DNA of 33,216 nt from Saccoglossus kowalevskii (taxonomy: Eukaryota > Hemichordata > Enteropneusta > Harrimaniidae): the NCBI RefSeq assembly GCF_000003605.2, contig NW_003122410.1, forward strand, positions 536,851 to 570,066, written 5' to 3'. Both the position numbers and the translations under genes were made by a program. Numbering within the stretch: the stretch's first letter is position 1; each line of letters begins with the position of its first letter. Below, piece after piece: positions 13,396 through 23,657 of the stretch. Under the pieces are notes generated by a model. That model was not told where the DNA came from and did no database searches. It saw only the letters and a program-made list of their open reading frames with translations.

Positions 13396-13742
13396 TCATT
13401 CCTCAGATCTGGGAAAACCAGCATGCTTGGATACCAGGGGAGTTTGTTGTAAACCAATGCATTTATATAGACTGCTGCTTCCTATTTTGACTATAGACAG
13501 ACAAGACAGTTGTAAAGTCTTTGAATAAAACTGCTTTCAATACGTACAGTTCACATTTATTGAATTACTGCTTGGGTGGGGATGAGCTAGGGTAGTAGGG
13601 TAGACCATGGATGTACTGCTACGTCTATAGGTGGACATACAGCATAATAAATAAACAAATGTTAATAGAATTGATAGTTATAACTGGTTGACAACCTATT
13701 TCATGTTTAATTCAAAATTCAACACAAGTAGCTAGTGTGTAC

Positions 13743-13748
<6 letters not shown>

Positions 13749-13774
<26 letters not shown>
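13749..13774. repeat. (TA)13 microsatellite
   Basis: An uninterrupted TA dinucleotide run of 26 bases. Confidence 0.98.
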
Positions 13775-14204
13775 CAATCATATCAATAGTTGTGGTTGCA
13801 GTGTGGGTGCATAGAACTCAAGTTTACAATGTATTTCCATCCAATCTACATGTACCAATACCAAACACAAATGTGGAGTTTTATGTTTTGTGAGATATGT
13901 ATCTAACTGTTTCCTATTCATTGTGTATCAGTTTCTTTTTTACCGACTCTGATGGGGTGACTTTATGGGGTCTGCCTATCTTATTACAGGATTGCTGTCT
14001 GGATTTGATGCTGTATTGTGTTCAATCATTAATTTCTCACACTGTAATTGGTTTAGTCTGTATAGATGTGCATGACTCATTGAATAAAGAAAAGCAAAAT
14101 TATATTTATTATTCTAGAGTTTTAGAAAGGCTGCCATTTTACTTTCATAATGCACCTTACCTCACCTTCCTGATTTGTTTTAAAGACTAAAGGATACTCA
14201 ATCT

Positions 14205-14420
14205 GAATCTATGATGTCATAATTTGTATCCATGACAACATATTATGTATCCATGACAACATGTGTATCCATGGTGTCATGATTTGTATCCATGACAACA
14301 TGTGTTTCTATATCATAATTTGTATCCATGACAACATAATATGTATCAATGATGTCATTATTTGTATCTATATCAACATAATTCATATCCGTGATGAAAT
14401 TTTTGTTGATATCATAATTT
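14205..14420. repeat. Degenerate ~18-20 bp tandem repeat
   Basis: About ten variants of TTTGTATCCATGACAACAT or ATGTATCCATGRTGTCAT follow one another. On the minus strand this reads as repeated MDTNxD/VVMDT, creating an 85-codon open frame (14243-14500) that is a repeat artefact. Confidence 0.9.
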
Positions 14421-14550
14421 GTTTCTTGCTTTATTACTGAAACTCGTGTGACTTGATATTTTGTCATTTTAAGTACTAGTATTTTTGATTTCAATTTCAA
14501 TTATACATTGCCCCTCTACTCTCTCCAAACAAAAAATGAAAACAAACATT

Positions 14551-14691
14551 ATCACATTGTGCTCTATCAGAAGCACATCTCCAGTAGAAGTGCATACTTG
14601 TATAAATAAAAAATACATATATTGCAAATATGTGTTGACCACAGACCTCTGTCATAAGTGCATGTGCTTTTAATAAAGCAAATATGGTAAC
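14551..14691. mobile_element. MITE-like element B of a three-copy family
   Basis: The left arm TTGTGCTCTATCAGAAGC (14557-14574) pairs with the right arm GCTTTTAATAAAGCAAATAT (14667-14686). The segment CTCTATCAGAAGCACATCTC (14562-14581) recurs as CTATTAGAAGTGCATCTCC near 22971, so elements B and C share left-end sequence as well as arm type. No coding capacity. Confidence 0.55.
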
Positions 14692-15680
14692 TTGGAAGTC
14701 AATACAGTTTTGAGAAATCATAGGCCAAAAAAAGAAGGTCTTGCTTCTTGTCATCAAGGGTGCAGTTTGTAACCTGTTCCTGACTAATCATTTTTCCTTT
14801 AATTTTGTAAAGTGTGCCATGTACGAGCGGATTGGAAAGTTTTTGTTTTTAGTTTCAGAGGATATTTTGTTGATCCTAATAAACCAATGCATGCATGTAT
14901 TCAAAAGTGTTATTAAGTAAAAATTAAACATTAGGCTATATAATATTGTTGTGGTATTAAGTAATTGAATTTGAAAAAGTTCCTTTAATAGTTGTTTGTT
15001 GTAATTTGATTGGTTTTAATCAAAACTAATAAATTTTAACTCTATTATGGTGACTGAGTATGAGTATGTGTCGCTTTCAAAAACAAGGACCTGACCATCT
15101 AATTATAAATTAAACAATATATATACAATTTAAAAAACAAAATGATTCTGCTAACAATAATCCAGTCATTAAGACCATTTTGATTTTATTGATACTTTTT
15201 TGGAACAAACTATTTTCAAAATTATATATTCAACCAGCTAACAAACAAACTTTGAAATTTCAAAAATGAAACTTTTGCCATTGATTTAATAGTTTCCAAA
15301 AGAATAACAGGGACATTTATATGTCGGCAATACAAACGTCACAATGTATTCTATCAAAATTTCATAATTTTATTTTTCCACAAAGTCGTAATATCCCCAC
15401 AATCTGTAACATGGTGAACTAAAACTGTCATTTGCTCTCTTTACCGAGGAGGGTGCTTGGGTAATCGCCCACCCCTAAAAAATCATGATCACGCAGTCGA
15501 GTATGGTATTTGTAAAATGGGTTTTATTCTTGCCAGAAACATTAAAATCTTGAGCAAATTACTGTGACTGTGACGATTCACGAATTGACTTTAAGAGCGT
15601 TGTCCCACTAATCACCTTAAACAATAAACATTTCCATGTTAATAATTCTACTGTATTATATTTGCAATTTTGTTTTGTTC

Positions 15681-16012
15681 TACCACAAAGCAAGGTCACT
15701 ATAGTTTAACTATGTTTTGGTCAGCCACATAGCATGGTAATCATAGTTTCAATATAATTATTCTACCACATAGCAAGATAAACATAGTTTCAATATGGTT
15801 AATCTGCCACATAGCAAGATAAACATAGTTTCAATATGGTTAATCTGCCACATAGCAAGGTCACCATAGTTTCAATATTTTTAATCTGTGGCCATCTGTC
15901 ACATAGCAAGCTCACTATAGTTTTCATATGTTTATTCTACTACATAGCTAGTTCACCCTAGTTTCAATGTTTAATCTGCCACATAGCAAGGTCACAATTG
16001 TTTCACCATACT
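15681..16012 (+). repeat. 41-bp minisatellite, eight copies
   Basis: CCACATAGCAAG or variants start at 15683, 15725, 15766, 15807, 15848, 15899, 15940 and 15979. The spacing is 42, 41, 41, 41, 51, 41 and 39; the 51 is explained by a 10-base insertion. Each unit continues with GTCACCATAGTTTCAATAT and TTAATCTG. Confidence 0.96.
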
Positions 16013-16814
16013 CAATTTTTACTTTTCAGTAAAACCAGTTTTCTGAGATTTATTCTTCTTAATTGATGATGATACAGAACTTGAACTTATGCAATTCCAA
16101 GGCCAACATTTCTGAAATTGTGAACGAATTATTTTGTATTCAACTAATGTATCTAGGTAATTGACCTCATGAATATTGAGCCCTGATCATGTTATCTCTC
16201 TCAGTGTTCTGAAATCCAATAATAGGAACTTTATCCTATGATTTACCTTCCCAGAATTCATTGCAACATTATAGCCATTACTGTCCCATCACTACCAGCC
16301 GTACAATAGTCAACAATTTTTTTTTTCTCTCGAAATGGATTATGAGTGTTAACGATAGTCTAGTAGACTGGAGTCAACTTTCCCATACTATTGTACTTAC
16401 GCAGGATATTAAAACGATAAAGCAGCCGGGGAGTCGTGAGAGACTGCCTAATTAATGATTTATTTATTCTTTTTAGCTGCAGCGACCTAAAAAAACTTCA
16501 GAGCTAATTGAAATTGATTGATCTCTTGGTATTCGAGGATTTCACAATTACTGTCAAAACAGGGATTATTTAATCACATTTACATTAGTGTGTAGGGCTT
16601 TTAATGGCAGGTCAAAGGATAGGTTGTTTCAAATAAATCAAATTTCTATTATATATGTACCCATACACTGTATGTATACCATGAAACAAAAAAAAATTTA
16701 CTTTTCTTGTGTGTATAAAAATACACATAAAACAAAAAATGCATTCGCTGTATCACCTGGAATATCAAAATATGACTTGTGCTGCCACTAATAGAAGAAA
16801 TCTGTATAAATCAA

Positions 16815-17045
16815 ACCCTCTGTAAACTGAACACCTGTGTAAAGTGAACAATTTACTGAGTCTCTTATGTGTTCAGTTTAGACAGGTTTTAGTGTAAGAC
16901 CTCTATAAGCTGAACACCTCTGTAAACTGAACAATTTTCCCAGTCCCATTGGAGTTCAGTTTAGACAGGTTTCATTTAAGACCTCTATTCACTAAACACC
17001 TCTGTAAACTGAACCATTTTTCTCAGTTGAGACCTCTATAACAGT
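16815..17045 (+). repeat. ~82-bp tandem unit with internal hairpin, transposon-end-like
   Basis: CCTCTRTAARCTGAACACC occurs at 16817, 16900 and 16982, with a truncated fourth start at 17033. Within a unit, CTGTAAACTGAAC is answered 50-60 bp later by GTTCAGTTTAGACAGG, so each full unit can fold back on itself. The ACCTCTATAA...GAACACC style resembles terminal repeats of pogo/Tigger-type Tc1-mariner elements in invertebrates; that is from memory and is inference. Confidence 0.8.
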
Positions 17046-17050
17046 TTGTT

Positions 17051-18068
17051 GTACAAATAATATAGGGATTAGAATAGACATTTGGCTCAGACAATTTTCC
17101 ATTTTACGTGGACTGTCCAGTTGAATTTGACAAGAAACAAAGTTGTTTATTGCTGTCTAGATAATGCCTCAATTGATGACAGGGTGGGTGAAATCACATT
17201 ATAAAAATGTTCTATGTATTAAAAGTGCCTTTTTAATAATGGTTATGTTTTTTATTGAAAATTCAAATTAAGAACCACTTATAAAAATTAGCTAACCATC
17301 TCTATTTACAAATTACGTGACATCTGACTATACTTTGTTACAGGTGTTACATGTAATTGTAATGTGATTGGTTCGATTACAGTTTCTATGGTAACTGAGC
17401 CTGTGTATGATGAGCCTATCTCTGCAAATCCATCCTCAATGGATATCTTCTAATAGTGCAAACATTTTACCAAGTTTTTGACAATATCAATATACAACAT
17501 CTGTCGTATTATTTATGTCAGTATACTTTGTTTTTTGTTCATGGCTGACTTGTGAGATTGGGAGTCATACCACGAGCTGGTCATCAATCAGACTACAATG
17601 GATAAACTCTGACATTGCATCTGTCAACTAAATGTTTTCCCAGCTTTTGTTAAAATGGTGACTAATTCTGAAGATGCACATCTCTTTGTATACCATAATT
17701 TATTTTATTTTATACACTGATTGCAGTTTGAGTTTGTATGTGCGTGATATTAGTACTGTGTTTGGCTTTGCGTTTCTCAAAAAACTTAACTCACCTGAAT
17801 ATATCTACAATGTATATCTGCATGACTTACCCTCTGTGCACTGCCAATTGAACTACTACATGTACTTTATAAGACAGCTTTCTGTTAAATCATTGAATAA
17901 ACATGTGTTTTCAAATGTTTTGTCCAAATTCAGTGTCCCTTTTATCAAAAAATTTAAAACAGTTTGATGAAGATGCGATAGACATATAGAATGTCAATTA
18001 ATTGTGACCCACAGATACATTAATTATGGGATCTTTTAATATTTACCTGAATTTTTTTTTACTTACAG
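17051..18068. other. Non-coding stretch before the start-codon exon
   Basis: An X-box-like site at 17392-17405 and a pyrimidine-rich acceptor ending at 18068. The open frame at 17674-17967 is Leu/Tyr/Phe-rich, as expected of AT-rich chance frames. A promoter, if here, is not recognisable. Confidence 0.6.
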
Positions 18069-18138
18069 CTCTATTGTAAAAAAAAAAAACATTCCAACAT
18101 AATATAAATGAAATAACATCGAAGTAGAAAAATTTGGG
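18069..18138 (+). other. Probable 5' untranslated part of the start-codon exon
   Basis: A T-rich tract followed by TTACAG ends at 18068 and looks like a splice acceptor, so this exon probably begins at 18069 with 70 nt of untranslated leader. The leader is A-rich. It contains one upstream ATG at 18108 followed at once by AAA and TAA, a two-codon uORF. TGA at 18109-18111 is in frame with the main start, so the main frame does not extend upstream. If the acceptor is not used, the transcript start would instead lie close upstream; I see no clear TATA/Inr arrangement. Confidence 0.5.
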
Positions 18139-18382
18139 ATGGATAATAAAGGAAAAAGCAAAATCTCGGGAGTGAGATCACGACGTGAACGCCAAGCACA
18201 AGCTAGATGCAGTAACTCATCAGCAGACGAAGATCAAGGGGATCTCCACTTGCCGGTTAGCGCTGCCGCTCCACCACCAGGAACTTCATACAGCTCAGAT
18301 GAAACACTGAAGGCTTATGAGTGTGAAGCTAAAGGTACCATGAGAAGTGTCAGATTTCCTCCTGATGATGACTATGCTGAAG
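18139..18382 (+). CDS. TENM: Teneurin coding exon 1 (start codon; residues 1-81)
   Basis: Start ATG lies in a good context (GGGATGG: G at -3 and +4) with an in-frame stop at 18109 upstream. It encodes 81 codons plus one base and ends at the donor AAG|GTAATT (phase 1). Residues 13-23 are basic (RSRRERQAQAR), a possible nuclear-localisation or membrane-proximal patch. Residues 25-34 (SNSSADEDQG) and 50-60 (SYSSDETLKAY) match in type and spacing the Ser-rich acidic and SYSSxETLKAY blocks at the start of vertebrate teneurin cytoplasmic domains; these are the strongest family signatures in the window. S27 and S28 are followed by acidic residues in casein-kinase-2 style. Between the blocks is a short Ala/Pro spacer (41-47). 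No signal peptide, as expected for a type II protein. The frame runs on into the intron but has no teneurin character after the donor. Confidence 0.87.
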
Positions 18383-18397
18383 GTAATTACAAATTTT

Positions 18398-18534
18398 ATT
18401 TAGAACTGTTGCAAATAAATATTTACATACTGCATCCCTTATTAGGAGGTGATATTTGCATTAAAAAAACGATTTAGAAGTGTTGCAAATAAATATTTAC
18501 ATACTGCATCCCTTATTAGGAGGTGATATTTGCA
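18398..18534 (+). repeat. 74-bp near-tandem duplication abutting the assembly gap
   Basis: The copy at 18398-18471 is repeated from 18472 and breaks off at the first N (18535) after 63 bases. The only difference I find is C at 18406 versus G at 18480. It may be a true tandem repeat that stopped the assembler, or a contig end placed twice beside an unclosed gap. Confidence 0.9.
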
Positions 18535-18643
18535 NNNNNNNNNNNNNNNNNNNNNNNNNNNNNNNNNNNNNNNNNNNNNNNNNNNNNNNNNNNNNNNNNN
18601 NNNNNNNNNNNNNNNNNNNNNNNNNNNNNNNNNNNNNNNNNNN
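18535..18643. other. Assembly gap (109 N)
   Basis: A run of 109 N lies within teneurin intron 1. The true length and content are unknown. The left flank is duplicated (18398-18534), so the gap size should not be trusted. Confidence 0.99.
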
Positions 18644-21522
18644 AGATACCTTATTTACAATCATACCATGTGTATTCTGATACATTTGTCCTCAACAGAT
18701 TAGCATGTAAATGGCCATGCTTGCTGGGAATCAAATTTAGGGAATTAAGAGAATAAAAAGTAAACCGAGTTTAGAGATTCAAGTCACACTTCACGGTAAT
18801 TAGTAGATGTAATAAAAGAGAGGAACCTGGACGCAAAGGGTAATCCCTCGCTGACAGCCATGACTTCTCTAAAAAAAAAAACATTGAATGGAATTTTTAT
18901 GCATGGGATCGTCTGGCACCCATTAGAATTTCAGCAGTGTTGTATTTTTACATTAAGTGGAACCTAAGTCGCTGTCAGTAATTCCCATGCTAGTTTTTAT
19001 CTGACTTTACTGTGAAAGAGATAGCAGTAGTTAGTTAGAAGGAAAAAAAAACTACGGATAGAAAAACCTGCACTGACTGATGACAACGTTGAATGCTTTG
19101 ACAGCTTTAGTTCATTCTATGATCTTCTGATAAGGTGTAAAGATCAAACATTTTCTCTTTTATTCTGTCATTCTAAGTTCCGAGGCATTGATGATATAAT
19201 ACACTAAACATTGCGTAGTCATCTAGACTTGAGTTCTTTTGTGAGATTTGCATTCATTTTCACTGCTACATCTACAGGCATTGCTAACAGCATCGATATG
19301 AAAAGAATATTTTTAAAAATCATATTATAGTAATCTTGCTAGTCAAGTGTGGATTTTAATGCGCTTAAACTCGTTGAAAATTCAGTGGGTTCTGAGCCAT
19401 TCAGTATGCGTCCTTGCTCAAACTATCTAATGTATATGATAATACATGTATGTTTTGTCATCCCTCTGAACAGCTGGTGCCTTCTATTGAATCAGTATGT
19501 CAATCTAAAAATACCAGCACTACTGGAGTAATGCATTGAATCAAAATAGTTTATATTCAATATTTTGGTGGGGGGGGGGGGTTCTGTTTCTTGTCACGTG
19601 GTACAAATACAAAACACTATTTAAATTCAGATATTAATGAGTATTACTATACCTATCCGATTTATTATTTGATTACAAATTATAATTGTGATCAACGCCG
19701 AGAGCTACTCGTATTATTTTACGAGAGATTGTTCGCAGGTACTTTACTTTTATTAATTTCAGAGGGAGTTGCTTAAGGCCACATTGTCCATGTACCTAAT
19801 GTGTTTCTAATATAGTGTCTACAATACTTGATAATGCTTTATTTCATCTTATACGCATGTAACTCATAATTCATATACACTAACCGATAGCTGGTTTTAT
19901 TCATCTCGTATTTTAAAATTAATCCAGCTAAGAATTTGACATATGCATTAGTGTTTATTATACTATATCTGTCATAAATAAATTTGTTCTAAACTTGCTT
20001 CAGTCGAGGCGATTATTTTTTCTTTGCTGTAAATTAGTAGTGATGATTTTACTGCAAAATGTGGGTGTACACGTGTAATCTCATAACACCAATAAAATTT
20101 TTTTTTTTTAAGATCATGGCTTTCTCTAAAATAACATGATTGATGACATTCAAAAAGGCAATAATGATGATTTTTGTTGAATATTGGTCACAATTTGGAG
20201 AATAATAAAAAAATGTGTGCAGACTTTTGAATTACTAGTTATTTTTCTTTTAATTTCTCATCTCCATCAAATGAAGACTCAAAAAAAAAAAAACATTTTT
20301 AGATTGCATTGAATAATAATGCAGTTTGCACATATTCGCAGGGAATTATCAAAGCAAAATTTTCAACTGGTACTGAAATCTGAATAAAAAATAACACAAG
20401 TGACAGACCACAGAAATGGCAAAAAAATGTCACCTGGAAAATAGTAGTGAATATTGTGGAACAATACAGTGTTGCAAATTTGAGTAAAAAAAAAAATTAC
20501 TTTTGGTAAATTTGATTCATGAAATTAAGTTGTCTACAGTTGGGTAGTCAGATCCAACTTTAATAACATGTGTGCAGCTGTGTCATCGACTACGGTACTG
20601 CCTAATATTTACTCTTAGTCAGAAATAACCATACCCTGACAAATTTTGATGAAAATATTAACAAAAATGAAGCTAATAAAATTATTCATCAATGCACGAA
20701 AAAAAAGATGTATTTTTATGAAAAAAAAATTGTGATGCATGGAAATTTTTTCACAATGTTTACCAGGGATTATTTTTTAAGAATTAATTGTTATCAGACT
20801 TTTTTGACAAAGTAAAGTAATAATTAGTATTTTATTACCTTGACGACCACCAAGGGACAAAAGTACAATGTATTATTCATAGAAGACATATTTTAGCATT
20901 AGTTTAGTATAAGGCCTGAGAGACAACTTCCTTTCTCACTGGAATATTTAACCCGCTATTGTGCAATAAAGATGAAACATCGAGGACTATCATCTGTTAT
21001 TTTTGGCGACTGTCAAGTAAGACGAAAACTGTAGATTGATGTTGTTTTAAATATTTGATGTTATATCTTGAAGCATGTTTGTCATTTCTGGCTGTTCAGT
21101 TTAATTTTCTATGCATGGAGTAATTTTTCAGGTCCTGAATGATGATGTTGTCACGGTTTCAAATACTCTGCATGTATTTCATCTTATCTGTTATCCCTCT
21201 CTTCATTATCTTTTAGTTCATCTTCCCGTGCATCCTTTCATAGCCTGCTATCTCAAACTGCTTACCTTCCACGTCAAATGGCTGCATTTACGTTGATTTC
21301 TCAAATCATTGATTATGTACTTAGACGAGGAAACTCAGTCATGTAATGCCAAAAGTACATAATTTGTCTTTTCTTTTTTATTGCTGCACTCGAATCAATC
21401 ACATATTGGCAGCACTGATTTATTGCATTCTCCCTCCCACCACTCGCAATCCCTCGGCTTTACCCATAAGTCACTTTGGTGTTTTCCCTCGGATTGTTTT
21501 CCGACTGTTCTGTTTCTGATAG

Positions 21523-21692
21523 CTACGGATTGCACCTTAACAGATGTGACACCTAATGAAGACACAGACCAGTGCTGTTACCACGACAATAGAGCCAGTT
21601 TCTTTAGCAACGCTTCAGAAGGGGACGTGGAAAGCGACGGGGATGGTATCAGTTCTGAACAGCTTCTAAAAGTTGTAGACAATTATTTAAAG
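21523..21692 (+). CDS. TENM: Teneurin coding exon 2 (residues 82-138)
   Basis: 170 nt. Acceptor GTTTCTGATAG| ends at 21522; the last base of exon 1 (G) plus CT gives Ala82, and the exon ends on a whole codon at AAAG|GTAAGT (phase 0), a near-perfect donor. Residues 83-92 (TDCTLTDVTP) correspond in position to the segment before the acidic block of vertebrate teneurins. Residues 114-138 carry EGDVESDGDG followed by a helix-like ISSEQLLKVVDNYLK. Vertebrate teneurins have a comparable GSDxDxE acidic stretch followed by SPEH and then a Trp; here the Trp comes next, at the start of exon 3. The acidic-plus-helix arrangement resembles an EF-hand loop with one residue missing. The frame stays open upstream of the acceptor to 21381, which is intron by the splice evidence. 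Confidence 0.83.
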
Positions 21693-22287
21693 GTAAGTTT
21701 TTGTTTTTTTTAAATGTTCTGTTCAATTGTTTGTTGGTTGTTTTGTGGTAAGAAGACAATTCCATTAGTTGAAAAAAATCAGAAAATGTATTCTGCTTGT
21801 ATTATTTACAGTTCTATTAGGTAATTGCCAACCAAAATCCTGATGAATCTAAAGTATTTTCTTTTTATTTGTAAATTGTTTATTATCACATGTTGTTTTT
21901 TGGTGTAACTCCCCCATATTATGGTGACTGAATACGAGCAATGATCATGTTCACCAGCCTTCAAGTTTGCATCATTTTTTTGCCCAAAGGTGTGATTTTT
22001 GAGTGTAATTTATAATAGAAAACAACAGACCATTCAGTATTATATTTTAGTATCCACAAAATAATAGAAAACCGTATTTATAGAAAACAAATAATGGTTT
22101 TTCTTACATACCATGTAATTGCTTTTTACCGTGTCACGTTATTCCCATTAGAACTTAAACCTTTGAATATAATTCTTTTATTAGAAAAGTGTAATTTTTA
22201 TTACCATTTGACGACTGAGCATAATGCAGATGAGGATTTCTAATCCCATTAAGTTCAGGAAGTATCTGAATGTGACCTCAAACTCCT

Positions 22288-22320
22288 ATTGTTGCTATGT
22301 AAATACCCATAGCAACCAAT
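22288..22320. repeat. Short inverted repeat / hairpin
   Basis: ATTGTTGCTATG, an 8-base spacer, then CATAGCAACCAAT; arms pair over 12-13 bases with one extra base on the right. Each arm carries a GTTGCTATG half-site resembling half of an RFX X-box. Confidence 0.7.
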
Positions 22321-22950
22321 CTGGAAAGCATTACAGTGGAGGAAGTATGCGACAGTGAACACTTTCTACATCTTTCAGATGCGATGCAAAGTAGTTTAGC
22401 TGTTCATAGACACAAATAAGTAAAAATGACCGGATTTTCATAAAATTACAGTTAAAATCCAGAATTTGCGACTGTAGAAGTAAATGTTAATGTAGCAGTA
22501 ATTGGCGACAATAAATTAAAGAATTAAATCTTTAGTGTTCTGTAAGCTGCTTAGAGCTGAATGAGAATTAGTCGGAAAGCAATTACTGATTTCAAGTCTT
22601 TTCTTGTTAATGCAAAAGTTCATGAGTTTGCTGTAACAGTATATTCATGTTTTTTAATGATGAAGATTCAATATTATTTGAATTTAATTATTGAATATAT
22701 CACAATTGCAGTAATTTATAATTCAGATATATATACCATTTTATTTAATAAACGTTTATTAAAACAGCCATGCCACCAGCACCCTACACTACTCTACCAA
22801 ATGTAATTATTAAATGTGGTGTATTATATTTTTTACTTTATATTTGAAACCACAAATTTATTTTCACTACAAAGTTGTTAACATCGAGTGTGATGGCAAT
22901 GACGTAATTTCCCAAAGTCAAAAAGCAATAGAAATTTGAGATTTTCCATA

Positions 22951-23066
22951 TCTCGCATATCGTATTAGTTCTATTAGAAGTGCATCTCCAATAAATGTAC
23001 ATCTTTCTTTGGTGGTGTATTAATTATTTTGACAATGGAATACTAATAGAGCAATTACGGTATTAC
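22951..23066. mobile_element. MITE-like element C of a three-copy family
   Basis: The left arm CGTATTAGTTCTATTAGAAG (22961-22980) pairs with the right arm ATACTAATAGAGCAATTACG (23040-23059). The left-end sequence matches element B (14562-14594). It lies in teneurin intron 2 and has no coding capacity. Confidence 0.55.
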
Positions 23067-23084
23067 CGTGGAAAGTTAAATAAA

Positions 23085-23109
23085 AATATATATATATAAT
23101 ATAATATAT
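23085..23109. repeat. AT-dinucleotide-rich stretch
   Basis: Imperfect (AT)n with AAT interruptions. Confidence 0.9.
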
Positions 23110-23364
23110 GGGACCCACAGTAATATAATGCGTGTACCAAATATTTTATGTTGACACCAAATTTGGAAAGAAATGAATATCACCAAAAAAAATAAATGAG
23201 TAAAATATGGTATTGTTTTTTTTTCATCAAAAATAACTATGCTATAAGAATGAATGTATGGTATATAAATGTGGCACTCTTTACATTGATATGTAAAGTT
23301 GAAGTGACAACAGAAGCGCATTCACAATGATTTCATAAACCCCTATTATTTGTTCACATTTGTG

Positions 23365-23379
23365 CTGCCCTCTAGTGAC
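23365..23379 (-). promoter_or_regulatory. CTCF-like motif
   Basis: The minus strand reads GTCACTAGAGGGCAG, close to the CTCF core CCACYAGRGGGCRS, differing at the first C. CTCF is present in most bilaterians. One match alone does not show binding. Confidence 0.35.
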
Positions 23380-23461
23380 GAACTATATGAGGGTATACAA
23401 GAGTGTGAGAACAATTCCCCTGTCTATGGTGTATGACCTCACTAGACGCTTTATTTGCATA

Positions 23462-23657
23462 CTGTGAAATACTTTATTTTTTGCTTGGAAATAATTTTTG
23501 TTATTTTCGCTGAAGAAATGATTCAGTGAAAATAAAATCCAGCGAATATCCCTTTTTTTTATTCCTATATTTCACATTCAACTCGTCAGAAATCAGTGAA
23601 AATAAATTCCATACAAAACACCTAAAAATGCTTTTCAGCGAAAAAAGTATTTTACAG
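23462..23657. mobile_element. 196-bp MITE-like element with TA target duplication
   Basis: Starts CTGTGAAATACTTTATTTTT and ends AAAAAAGTATTTTACAG; these ends are near-perfect inverted repeats over about 20 bases (CTGTRAAATACTTT). TA flanks both sides (23460-23461 and 23658-23659), the target duplication of Tc1/mariner-type transposition. Internally it has TTCGCTG / CAGCGAA motifs around GTGAAAATAAAATCC, repeated at 23527 and 23595. No coding capacity. Confidence 0.7.

Larger units (their letters stand above)
18383..21522 (+). other. Intron 1 (phase 1, 3,140 bp including the gap)
   Basis: Bounded by GTAATT and by the pyrimidine-rich acceptor TTCTGATAG. It contains a 74-bp near-duplicate next to an assembly gap (18398-18643), a 13-bp G-run near 19568-19581, many poly-A/T runs, and no other reading frame with protein character. 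An exon hidden in the 109-N gap cannot be excluded, but exons 1 and 2 join in frame without one. Confidence 0.75.

Noticed and set aside
14243-14500. 85-codon minus-strand open frame rich in MDT/VVMDT repeats
   Set aside because: It is read out of the degenerate ATCCATGACAACAT tandem repeat; no start context, splice sites or known family.
18383-18477. Continuation of the exon 1 frame past the donor
   Set aside because: It runs into the duplicated sequence beside the gap and loses family character; the donor GTAATT gives correct phase to exon 2.
21381-21522. Upstream extension of the exon 2 frame to an ATG
   Set aside because: A clear acceptor at 21522 joins in phase with exon 1; the extension lacks teneurin motifs and is intron.
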